The notes under the pieces were generated by a model that saw only the letters and a program-made list of their open reading frames with translations, had not been told where the DNA came from and did not search any database. A program made the position numbers and the translations under genes. Below are positions 54,018 to 61,453 of a DNA stretch of 64,000 nt, in pieces (position 1 is the first letter of the stretch; every line of letters starts with the position of its first letter). This DNA comes from a bacterium (GTDB lineage Bacteria; Sysuimicrobiota; Sysuimicrobiia; Sysuimicrobiales; Segetimicrobiaceae). Location of the stretch: NCBI GenBank assembly GCA_035307765.1, contig DATGHU010000044.1, forward strand, positions 62,001-126,000. The letters run 5' to 3'.

Positions 54018-57000
54018 TCACGTTCCGCGCCGCTTGGCCAGGTTCTCGAACCGGCTGAACTCCTTGTGGAAGAAGAGTTCTATGCTGCCGATCGGACCGT
54101 TGCGGTGTTTGGCGATGATGATTTCGCAGACGTTCTCTTTGTTCTCCTTCTGGGCTTTGTCGACGTCGTAGTAGTCCTCGCGGTACAGGAACATGACGAG
54201 GTCCGAGACCTGCTCGATTTCTCCGGAATTGTGACTCACTATCCCGTCCGCCAACCACGACGCCGGCCCCGGCACGGTAAGATCGAACACTTCCTCTACC
54301 CCGGCCGGCTCAACGGCCACCACGCCGTCCCAGGACAGGTTGGCGGTCGCGTCGGGGGACGGGATCGCCTCGTCCCGGAGGCTTGCAGGCGCCGGGACGG
54401 CGTCGCGGGGCGGGAGGAGGCCTCGGTGGGGAGACGCTCCCGGGTCCGTCCCGGATGTGGCGGCCGGCAGGCGGCGCGGGACCGCCGCGGTCGCTCTTTG
54501 CTTGTGGCCCGCCGCCACGAGACCGGGGTGGGTTCGAGCGATCCCAAGCCGGTCGCCGACGATCAAGTCCTTGACGCGGACCCATCCCGCGGTGCCGTAC
54601 AGGCGATGCATCGGGGTGGCGCGGATGGAACGGCCGCTCGCCAACCGGACCTCAAAGAGAGGCCGGGGCCCCACGGCCCAAACGAGATCGGCCCGCGCGG
54701 GGAGAACGCGCCCTTCGGGCGATAGGGCGAGCACGGACGGTGTGGTCCCAACGAGATCCCGAATTGGCACCCGCCGCCCATCGGCGAGCCACACGGGCGT
54801 ATTCCCCGTCACGCATTCTCGCAGGTGGCTGAGCATCGGCCGTTTTGATCCCAGGGTCTCCACGGCCCGGCTGAGCTGGGAGACCGCGATGATGGGGATG
54901 TCGAGCTCCTTGGCGAGCGACTTGATGCCCCGGGCGATCTCGCTCAGCTCCTGAGTGCGGTTCTCGGTATGCTTGTAAGACTGGATCAACTGGATGTAGT
55001 CGATCACGATCAGCCCCAGCCCGTGCTCCGCTTTCAACTTCCGGGCCTTGGCCCGCATCTCCATGACCGAAAGGCTCGCCGAATCGTCGATGAAGATCGG
55101 CGCCTCGCTGAGGTTGCCCATCGCCCGGGCGAGCTTCCGCCAGTCCTCGTCGGCGAGATACCCCGTGCGGAGCTTGGTGTTGTCCACCCGAGCCTCGGAG
55201 CAGAGAATTCGTTGCACGAGCTGTTCCTTGCTGGTTTCGAGGCTGAAAATCGCGACCGGGATCTTGTGGGTGAGCGCGGCATGTTGTGAAATGTTGAGCG
55301 CCAACGTGGTGTTGTGGACGCAGATGTCGTTGGCCACAAAGTTGTGCGTTTGGGGGATGGTGAGATCATAGACCTGTTTCGGTCCGACCCACCCGATCGA
55401 CGTGATCTCGTCCCAGCAGACATCGCCGGCCGGGAGGCGTTCTGGATCTTTCGGCATCGCCGCCCGGACGCCAGGGCGGCCGGACACGGCACCAGGATCG
55501 GGGCTCGACGTGCGGTCGGGGGCGTCGGGGAGGGCGCGCACCTTTTCGATCTGCCCCTCCTTCCCAAAGATCCCGATGTCGCGCGCAAAGGCCCGGACGG
55601 CTCGCGGATCGGCTATCTGGAGCCGCCAGGACGAACGGCGTGCCCCGGGGTGCGCGACGGCGCGTTTCCGCAGTCGCGAGATGATCCCGAAGCGGAGCAA
55701 GAGGTGCTGGACCTGTTTCCCCATCCGCTCGCTGGGGGTCGAATACCCGATGTGCGCCGACTGGCCCGCTGTGATCCCTACCCATCCGTTGGTGGCGAAG
55801 AGGCGGTTCAGAAACAGCGCGAGTTGCGAGCGCGGCAGGGTGAACACCGCCGGCGGAGTCGACCGGCGGTGCGCGTCGTTGCCCCGCGCCGTGTGTTCGA
55901 TGAGCCAATGAGCCAGAACGCCTTGGGTGTTCCCGCCGCCTGGCATCGAGTGACCCACCGAGCGTCGGATCCAGGCGGAGCTGACGATGAGCTCCCGATC
56001 GCGCCCTCGGACAGTTTTCAACGCCCGGACCGCCGCCTCGAAGTCCCGGACGATCCTGGCGTCGGCGTTGGCGGGCAGGGCGTTCCCGCTGGCGCGCCCG
56101 CCCCCGGCGAAGTACGCAAGCAGCTTGACCTCACACTCGCGGAGCGGGCGACTGCCGAAGGTATCGACCTTGCTCGGCACGGCGACGCGCTCTCCGGCAC
56201 GGAGGGCGGACAGGGGGAGCCAGCCCGCGGGCGTCAGGAACGGGTGGGCGGCGGTGCACTCGACCGCCCGGCCGAGGTATGTTGTTACCCGAAACACCGG
56301 TTTGACTCCGTCGTCGACAAACGCCGACGGCTCGGTCCATCTGAACTTCCCATCGCCTCCGAGCGTCATGAGCCGTCCTTCGCGCCGTCGGTAGATTTCC
56401 TCGATGGTGGCCAGGCTGCCGTCCTCGAGCAGGATCTCCGAATCGGCACTGAGGCATTTCCCGACGCTCGGCCTGGCCGCCACGATGACCATGTCGGCCG
56501 GTTGGAGCCCGGAGGTCAGCATATCGAAGTCCGAAAAGCCTGTCGCGACCCCGGTGACGGTCCCCTTCTCCCGGTAGCGCTGGTCGATTTTCTCGAAGCT
56601 CGCTTTGAGGATCTCCTTGATCGTTTGGAAATCCTGAATGTTGCGGCGCGCGGCGATGCCGTAGACGAGCTTCTCTGCCTGGTCGATGAGGTCCGACACA
56701 TCGTCTGCGCCGTCGTATCCGAGCGAGGCGATCTGCGTGCCCGCGGTGATGAGAGCGCGCAGCATGGCCTTTTCCAGGACGATCCCGGCGTAGAATTCGA
56801 CGTTGGCGGACGTGGGCACCGTGTTCGGCAGGGAGGTGAGATAAGTGGCGCCCCCGATGTCTTCCAGCTTGCCCATGCTGGCGAGCTTGTTGGTTACGGT
56901 AATGAGGTCGACCGGTTCGCCGCGCTCAAAGAGGTCCAGAATCGCCGTGTAGATCGTCCGATGCAGGTCGCGGTAGAAATCTTCCGGCCGGAGCGCCTCA

Positions 57001-57110
57001 ACCACACGTGCGATCGCATCGCGATCGAGCATCATTGAGCCGAGCACGCTCTGCTCGGCGTCCAAATTCTGAGGGGGGATGCGCGGTTCGACTGGCCGGG
57101 TGATGCTCAC
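54018..57110 (-). CDS. dnaB: replicative DNA helicase DnaB carrying two inteins
   Basis: 1,030 residues before splicing. Removing the inteins (219-600 and 766-961) leaves 452 residues, the usual DnaB length. Exteins: N-terminal domain ([31 protein letters not shown]), Walker [14 protein letters not shown] split between Lys 218 and Thr 601, then [19 protein letters not shown], Walker [11 protein letters not shown], and [20 protein letters not shown] split by the second intein. GTG start with GGAGG 10 nt upstream. The promoter is upstream of rplI-independent sequence and carries a LexA-type box. The helicase cannot bind ATP normally until the first intein is removed. Confidence 0.97.
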   Translation of the reverse strand: MSITRPVEPRIPPQNLDAEQSVLGSMMLDRDAIARVVEALRPEDFYRDLHRTIYTAILDLFERGEPVDLITVTNKLASMGKLEDIGGATYLTSLPNTVPTSANVEFYAGIVLEKAMLRALITAGTQIASLGYDGADDVSDLIDQAEKLVYGIAARRNIQDFQTIKEILKASFEKIDQRYREKGTVTGVATGFSDFDMLTSGLQPADMVIVAARPSVGKCLSADSEILLEDGSLATIEEIYRRREGRLMTLGGDGKFRWTEPSAFVDDGVKPVFRVTTYLGRAVECTAAHPFLTPAGWLPLSALRAGERVAVPSKVDTFGSRPLRECEVKLLAYFAGGGRASGNALPANADARIVRDFEAAVRALKTVRGRDRELIVSSAWIRRSVGHSMPGGGNTQGVLAHWLIEHTARGNDAHRRSTPPAVFTLPRSQLALFLNRLFATNGWVGITAGQSAHIGYSTPSERMGKQVQHLLLRFGIISRLRKRAVAHPGARRSSWRLQIADPRAVRAFARDIGIFGKEGQIEKVRALPDAPDRTSSPDPGAVSGRPGVRAAMPKDPERLPAGDVCWDEITSIGWVGPKQVYDLTIPQTHNFVANDICVHNTTLALNISQHAALTHKIPVAIFSLETSKEQLVQRILCSEARVDNTKLRTGYLADEDWRKLARAMGNLSEAPIFIDDSASLSVMEMRAKARKLKAEHGLGLIVIDYIQLIQSYKHTENRTQELSEIARGIKSLAKELDIPIIAVSQLSRAVETLGSKRPMLSHLRECVTGNTPVWLADGRRVPIRDLVGTTPSVLALSPEGRVLPARADLVWAVGPRPLFEVRLASGRSIRATPMHRLYGTAGWVRVKDLIVGDRLGIARTHPGLVAAGHKQRATAAVPRRLPAATSGTDPGASPHRGLLPPRDAVPAPASLRDEAIPSPDATANLSWDGVVAVEPAGVEEVFDLTVPGPASWLADGIVSHNSGEIEQVSDLVMFLYREDYYDVDKAQKENKENVCEIIIAKHRNGPIGSIELFFHKEFSRFENLAKRRGT
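54228..54815 (-). mobile_element. intein 2 of DnaB (mini-intein)
   Basis: Residues 766-961 (196 residues). It begins [13 protein letters not shown] with the splicing Cys766, has block B ATPMH (T832, H835), block [18 protein letters not shown] and block G IVSHN (H960, N961), followed by extein Ser962. No endonuclease domain is present; in its place is a Pro/Ala-rich linker (about 866-922). The site is the conserved LRE|SG motif after the Walker B region. Confidence 0.95.
55311..56456 (-). mobile_element. intein 1 of DnaB, in the Walker A motif, with decayed LAGLIDADG endonuclease
   Basis: Residues 219-600 (382 residues). It begins [13 protein letters not shown] (Cys219), block B ECTAAH (T286, H289), block [17 protein letters not shown] and block G ICVHN (H599, N600), then Thr601. 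The endonuclease blocks are recognisable but altered: LLAYFAGGG (330-338) has Gly where the metal-binding Asp/Glu is expected, and LFATNGWV (437-444) has Asn in place of the second Asp. Confidence 0.95.
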
Positions 57111-57142
57111 CTGTGGGGGCCTCCGTGGGGGTCGTCGAGGCC

Positions 57143-57172
57143 ATTATACAAACATATGTTCGGTATTGTCAA
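57143..57172 (-). promoter_or_regulatory. dnaB promoter with LexA (SOS) box
   Basis: TTGACA (57167-57172), 18 bp, TATAAT (57143-57148). The spacer carries CGAACATATGTTTG (57149-57162 read on the minus strand), which fits the Gram-positive LexA consensus CGAACRNRYGTTYG at every position. LexA bound here would block RNA polymerase. The rest of the 57111-57329 gap shows no other clear signal. Confidence 0.85.
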
Positions 57173-57329
57173 TGCCCCTTTGCCCAACCGTCATCATGGA
57201 ACGAATCTCCTCAATGCGAGATGAACGTTGTGGATTCCCTTCAGGACTACCTGGGGATTCATCGGTTTTTTCTTGTGGAGGGCGGGGAATCGGTGTGGAG
57301 GATGTGCGTAAGCTGGGGATGGCGGCGGC

Positions 57330-57776
57330 TCAGGCGGTCCCCACCACGTTCACCTCGACCAAGGCACTGATCTTGGGGTGGATATGAACGGGGATTCGAT
57401 AGAAGCCTGTGACCTTGATGGGCTCGGGGATCTCCACCTGCTTCTTGGAGATCTCGATCCCCTTACGGAGGATCGCCGCCGCGATGTCCTGGGCCGTCAC
57501 CGAGCCGAAGAGCCGTCCGCCCTCCCCGGCCTTCGCCGGTACCTCGATCACCAACGCTTCGAGCTGAGCTTTAAGGGCCGCCGTCTGCTGGAGGATCCGG
57601 GTGTCGCGCTCTTGCGCCGCCGTCCGGGTCTTCTGGAGATTCTGGAGGTTTGCCTCGGTCGCCAGCGCCGCCAGGCCGCGAGGCAGCAGGAAGTGGTGGG
57701 CATACCCCTCTTTCACCTCGCGGATCTCGCCCGTCCGGCCGAGCGAGGGCACGTCCTGAAGGAGGATGACCTTCAC
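57330..57776 (-). CDS. rplI: 50S ribosomal protein L9
   Basis: 148 residues: MKVILLQDVPSLGRTGEIREVKEGYAHHFLLPRGLA (N-domain), a long helix, and a C-domain with GGRLFGSVTAQDIAAAI. GTG start overlapping the DUF2232 stop (GTGA). Last gene of the rpsF-ssb-rpsR operon. Confidence 0.96.
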   Translation of the reverse strand: MKVILLQDVPSLGRTGEIREVKEGYAHHFLLPRGLAALATEANLQNLQKTRTAAQERDTRILQQTAALKAQLEALVIEVPAKAGEGGRLFGSVTAQDIAAAILRKGIEISKKQVEIPEPIKVTGFYRIPVHIHPKISALVEVNVVGTA

Positions 57777-58858
57777 TGCGGATGGGCCGCCTTCGCCTGG
57801 GGTGGGGTCTCTGCGGGCGGCAGGGACGTCTCGACGCGGGTGTCCGGGCCTTCGCAGTGGGGTGACCGCGCGAGATGGCGATAGTCATGCCACGTATCGA
57901 GGATGCCGACCATCGCCAGCGCGAGTTGCGGCAGGAGCCCCGCGGTAAAGAGCAGCACCAGGACCAGGATCTGTGCGATCCGGGGGATCTGTCGGGTGTT
58001 CATCCAGGTGATCCCCACCAGCGCTCCTTGAAAGCCGAAGACGAACAGCGTAAGGATCATGGCGTTCCACACCGCACCGTTGAGCGCCGCGACCCAATGG
58101 CTGGCCACCGACAAAGCGCAGAAGGTCCAGAGCATCGCCGCGGCGAGCGGCGCCGACAGGCGCCAGGTGAGGATGGCGGGGACCCCCGGGATCTCGTGGC
58201 CGATCCGGCGGAGAACCGACCGAGCCAGCGCGTAGCATAGGTAGGCCCAGAGGAGCGCCCCTAGGGCCAGCATGACCGGGAGGAGCGTCCGGATCAGTTG
58301 AGGGAAGGCCGCGGGATCACAGTGGTGCTCGCCGCACGTGGCATCGACGAGGGCGCGCAGCTGCTCGACCTGCTGCGGCGGGGCGCCCAGGCGCTGTTGA
58401 AGGGAGACCGCCATCTGCATGCCCTGCACCTGGGTCTGGATGAACTGGTCGAGCACGTCTTGGTGGAGCACGGTCATCGTCAACCCCACCGCTGCGATTG
58501 ACGACGCGAGAAACGCCGCCGCCCCGACGAGCACGGTCAGTTGTGCGCCGATCCTGCGTCGCACCCCCCAACCCAGCGCCAGCCCGAGCGGCGCGAAAAC
58601 GCCCGTGATGGAGAGGGCGTTGAGCGGGCCGACGAACTGCAGCAGGATCAGGCCGGCGACGACCGCGGCGAGCACCGCGGTCCGGAGCCCCCAGCGAATC
58701 ACGAGCAGCATGACCGGGATGGGCGCGAGGAGGACGCCGACGAATGGCGCGACCAGACCGACCGCTGCCGCGACCGCGCTCAGCGCAGCAAGGATGGCGC
58801 CCTCGGTCAGCCCGCGAGTCGGGCGACGTCCCGCAGGCGTACCCAACACGGCTCTCAC
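57773..58858 (-). CDS. DUF2232 (YybS-like) membrane protein
   Basis: A 361-residue membrane protein with eight or so helices. The N-terminal ILAALSAVAAAVGLVAPFVGVLLAPIPVMLLVIRWG, the later PGVPAILTWRLSAPLAAAMLW and VFGFQGALVGITWMNTRQIPR fit DUF2232, found next to rplI in Bacillus (yybS). The function is unknown. Confidence 0.83.
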   Translation of the reverse strand: MRAVLGTPAGRRPTRGLTEGAILAALSAVAAAVGLVAPFVGVLLAPIPVMLLVIRWGLRTAVLAAVVAGLILLQFVGPLNALSITGVFAPLGLALGWGVRRRIGAQLTVLVGAAAFLASSIAAVGLTMTVLHQDVLDQFIQTQVQGMQMAVSLQQRLGAPPQQVEQLRALVDATCGEHHCDPAAFPQLIRTLLPVMLALGALLWAYLCYALARSVLRRIGHEIPGVPAILTWRLSAPLAAAMLWTFCALSVASHWVAALNGAVWNAMILTLFVFGFQGALVGITWMNTRQIPRIAQILVLVLLFTAGLLPQLALAMVGILDTWHDYRHLARSPHCEGPDTRVETSLPPAETPPQAKAAHPQ

Positions 58859-58897
58859 CGGATGATCCCACGCCCCGAAGAGCGGGACGCGTGGCGG

Positions 58898-59158
58898 CTA
58901 TTCGCCCGTGTAGGGAAGGAGGGCGAGCTCGCGGGCCCGCTTGATCGCGACCGCCAACACACGCTGGTGCCGGGCGCAGTTCCCCGAGACCCGCCGCGGT
59001 AGGATCTTGCCGCGCTCGGTAACGAACCGGCGCAGTCGCGGAATATCTTTGTAGTCAATGTGCGTGGCTTTTTCCGTGCAGAATGAGCAGACTTTGCGCT
59101 TCGGTCGGCGCCGGTAATCGCGGCGCGGTCGTGCGTCTTTGTCCCTTCCCTCTGGCAT
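58898..59158 (-). CDS. rpsR: 30S ribosomal protein S18
   Basis: 86 residues. It is a zinc-ligand (C+) form: [17 protein letters not shown] has two Cys, with a further Cys and His in [19 protein letters not shown]. The core [18 protein letters not shown] is family consensus. Confidence 0.96.
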   Translation of the reverse strand: MPEGRDKDARPRRDYRRRPKRKVCSFCTEKATHIDYKDIPRLRRFVTERGKILPRRVSGNCARHQRVLAVAIKRARELALLPYTGE

Positions 59159-59211
59159 GCGTGTCCTCCCGTACTTGCCGGATCGCCCCTAATCGCTGCT
59201 GCGCCTGGGCG

Positions 59212-59625
59212 CTAAAATGGCACGTCCTCGTCCGTACCGCCCTGGGCGGGTTCGTCCGTGGCGCTCTGCGCCACCGCCGGGGCGGCGGTCTCCGCGGTGC
59301 TCGGCCGGCCGCGGTCCAAAAACCTCACGCCGTCCGCGACGACCTCGGCGACCTTGCGCTTCTGGCCGTCCTGCGTTTCGTAGGAGCGGATCTGGAGCCG
59401 GCCCTCGACGGCCACCATTCGGCCCTTGGCCATATACTGACTCACCTGCTCGGCCAGCTTTCGCCACGCGACGATGTCGATGAAGTCCGTTTCGCGATTC
59501 CCCTGCTGGTCCCGGAACGGTCGGTCCACCGCCAGCGTGAAACTGGCGACCGGGGCGCCACTCGGTACGTAGCGGAGCTCGGGATCGCGCGTGAGCCGCC
59601 CGATCAGGATGATCCGGTTATACAT
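59212..59625 (-). CDS. ssb: single-stranded DNA-binding protein
   Basis: 137 residues from ATG 59625, which overlaps the rpsF stop by 8 nt. OB fold: MYNRIILIGRLTRDPELRYVPSG, TDFIDIVAWRKLAEQVSQYMAKGRMVAVEGRLQIRSYE. It ends EDVPF, the conserved acidic tip that binds repair and replication partners. Confidence 0.95.
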   Translation of the reverse strand: MYNRIILIGRLTRDPELRYVPSGAPVASFTLAVDRPFRDQQGNRETDFIDIVAWRKLAEQVSQYMAKGRMVAVEGRLQIRSYETQDGQKRKVAEVVADGVRFLDRGRPSTAETAAPAVAQSATDEPAQGGTDEDVPF

Positions 59626-60049
59626 GTGGGGTGTCCGGCGAAGGGACCGAAGCCGGAGCGCTCGGCGAAGTCGGTGCCGCGGCAGGGGCGGCTGTTGGCA
59701 CGGGGGCGGCTGCCGGCGTCGGGGTCGGCGCCGCCGCGGGGGCGGGCGCCGCCGGGGTCGGCTTGGGGTGATGCGCGGAGAAGGCGAACCTGAGCACGTC
59801 CTCGTGCAGCCCAAGTGTTTGCCGGAGCGTTCCAATTCGATCCGCATCGAGCGAGAATACGAACAACGCGTAGAAGCCGTCGCGGTGTTTCTTGATGGGA
59901 TAGGCGAGCCTGCGCTTGCCCCAGCGGTCGAGGCTGACGAGCGTGCCCCCGTGTTCGGCGACCCGTTGGCTCACCCGCTCCAGGGCGGCGCCCAACCCCT
60001 CTTCATCGAGGTCGGGTCGAAGAACAGCGACGATCTCGTAAGTGCCCAC
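59618..60049 (-). CDS. rpsF: 30S ribosomal protein S6 with Ala/Pro-rich tail
   Basis: 143 residues. Residues 1-96 are S6 (MGTYEIVAVLRPDLDEEG, RRLAYPIKKHRDGFYALFVF, LHEDVLRFAF). Residues 97-143 are a low-complexity Ala/Pro/Thr tail without charge until the end. First gene of the rpsF-ssb-rpsR operon. Confidence 0.95.
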   Translation of the reverse strand: MGTYEIVAVLRPDLDEEGLGAALERVSQRVAEHGGTLVSLDRWGKRRLAYPIKKHRDGFYALFVFSLDADRIGTLRQTLGLHEDVLRFAFSAHHPKPTPAAPAPAAAPTPTPAAAPVPTAAPAAAPTSPSAPASVPSPDTPHV

Positions 60050-60228
60050 TTGGCACGCTCCCTTCCTCTGGACTGCAACCGGGACTCCTCGGTCCCGATT
60101 GGGACCATGCTCCCGGGCGGCCCTTCGCGGTGGTCCTCGGCGCGGTGCTTCCGGGGGTCACGCAGGGCAGGAAGGATCCGATCGCGCGGCGCGACCGTTT
60201 CCATCTTCAGTTCGCTGCGAACGCACAA

Positions 60229-60257
60229 ATTGTACCATGCGCGGGAGGGGTTCACAA
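60229..60257 (-). promoter_or_regulatory. rpsF operon promoter
   Basis: TTGTGA (60252-60257), 17 bp, TACAAT (60229-60234) with TGG before the -10. It leaves a leader of about 175 nt before rpsF, GC-rich and able to fold; the family's usual S6:S18 autoregulatory site could be there but I could not identify it. Confidence 0.65.
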
Positions 60258-60292
60258 GGGAAATTGGCGATGCGGGCGGCCCGGCGCATGCG

Positions 60293-61390
60293 CTACACGG
60301 CGAATCGAAACGTCACAATGTCTCCGTCCTGGATTTCGTAGTCCCTGCCCTCGAGACGGACCATCCCGCGCTCACGAGCGGCAGCGACCGATCCGAGCGC
60401 GGAGAGATCCCGATAGGCGACGACTTCAGCCCTGATGAACCCCCGCTCCATATCGGTATGGATGCGTCCCGCCGCTGCGGGGGCGCGCGTGCCGGCCGGC
60501 ACGTGCCAGGCTCGGACCTCGCTCGAGGCGATCGAGAAGAAAGTGCAGAGGTCGAGGAGCGACTCGCACGCCCGGATCAGCCGCGGGAGGCCGCGCTCGT
60601 TGAGCCCGACCGCAGCAAGGAACTCGGCCGCCTCCGCCTCCGGCAGATCGGCGAGCTCCAGTTCGAGTTTGGCGCACAGGCCCAGGGCCACAGCGCCCGC
60701 GTCCGCAGCGTGGCGGGAGATCGCGTCCAGACACGGACTGTTCGCCACCTCTCCCTCATCGAGGTTGGCGACGTAGAGGACGGGGCGCCCGGTCAGGAGG
60801 CGCAGCGGGCCGGCCGCCCGCGCCATCGACTCGTCCCCCGCGGGTCGGGAGACGATCTTGGCGGCCCGTCCCGCGGCGAGGTGTGCCTCGAGTTGCGAGA
60901 GGGCGGCGTCCGCCTGCCGCGCCGCCCGGTCGCCCGTGCGCGCCCGGGGAATCGCCTCCGCGCGGGCACGCTCGACGGTGGCCAGATCGGCCAGCAGGAG
61001 TTCGGTCTCCACGATGCCGATGTCGCGGAGGGGGTCCACCCCGACTTCCACGTGGCCCACATCTCCTCGGAAGCAGCGGACGACGTGGAGGAGGGCGTCG
61101 ACCTCCCGGATCCGGCCCAAGAATTGATTCCCCAGGCCCTCCCCCTTGTGCGCGTTTCGGACGAGGCCCGCGATGTCGACCAGTTCCAGCGTCGCCGGCA
61201 CCACCCGCTTGGGGTGGGTGATCTCCGCGATCGCCTCGAGGCGAGGATCGGGGACCCGGACCACGCCGACGTTTGGGGTGATCGTGGTAAACGCGTAGGG
61301 GGCGATCTCCGCCTGGGCGGCGGTGATCGCGCGAAACAATGTGGACTTCCCCGCATTGGGCAGTCCGACAAGACCGCAGGTCAGGGGCAC
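60293..61390 (-). CDS. ychF: ribosome-associated ATPase YchF/OLA1
   Basis: 365 residues. P-loop GLVGLPNAGKSTLFRAIT, switch region YAFTTITPNVG, DIAGLVRNAHKGEGLGNQFLGRIREVDALLHVVRCF, then the coiled-coil insert and a C-terminal TGS domain ending EIQDGDIVTFRFAV. The NxxE replacement of the guanine motif (LYVANLDE) gives ATP preference in the family. Confidence 0.95.
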   Translation of the reverse strand: MPLTCGLVGLPNAGKSTLFRAITAAQAEIAPYAFTTITPNVGVVRVPDPRLEAIAEITHPKRVVPATLELVDIAGLVRNAHKGEGLGNQFLGRIREVDALLHVVRCFRGDVGHVEVGVDPLRDIGIVETELLLADLATVERARAEAIPRARTGDRAARQADAALSQLEAHLAAGRAAKIVSRPAGDESMARAAGPLRLLTGRPVLYVANLDEGEVANSPCLDAISRHAADAGAVALGLCAKLELELADLPEAEAAEFLAAVGLNERGLPRLIRACESLLDLCTFFSIASSEVRAWHVPAGTRAPAAAGRIHTDMERGFIRAEVVAYRDLSALGSVAAARERGMVRLEGRDYEIQDGDIVTFRFAV

Positions 61391-61453
61391 GGCGGGCCTC
61401 CCGGTGGACCACTCGGGCCTGCCCCACCGCCGTGGTGGGGAGTCAGTGCCCGA

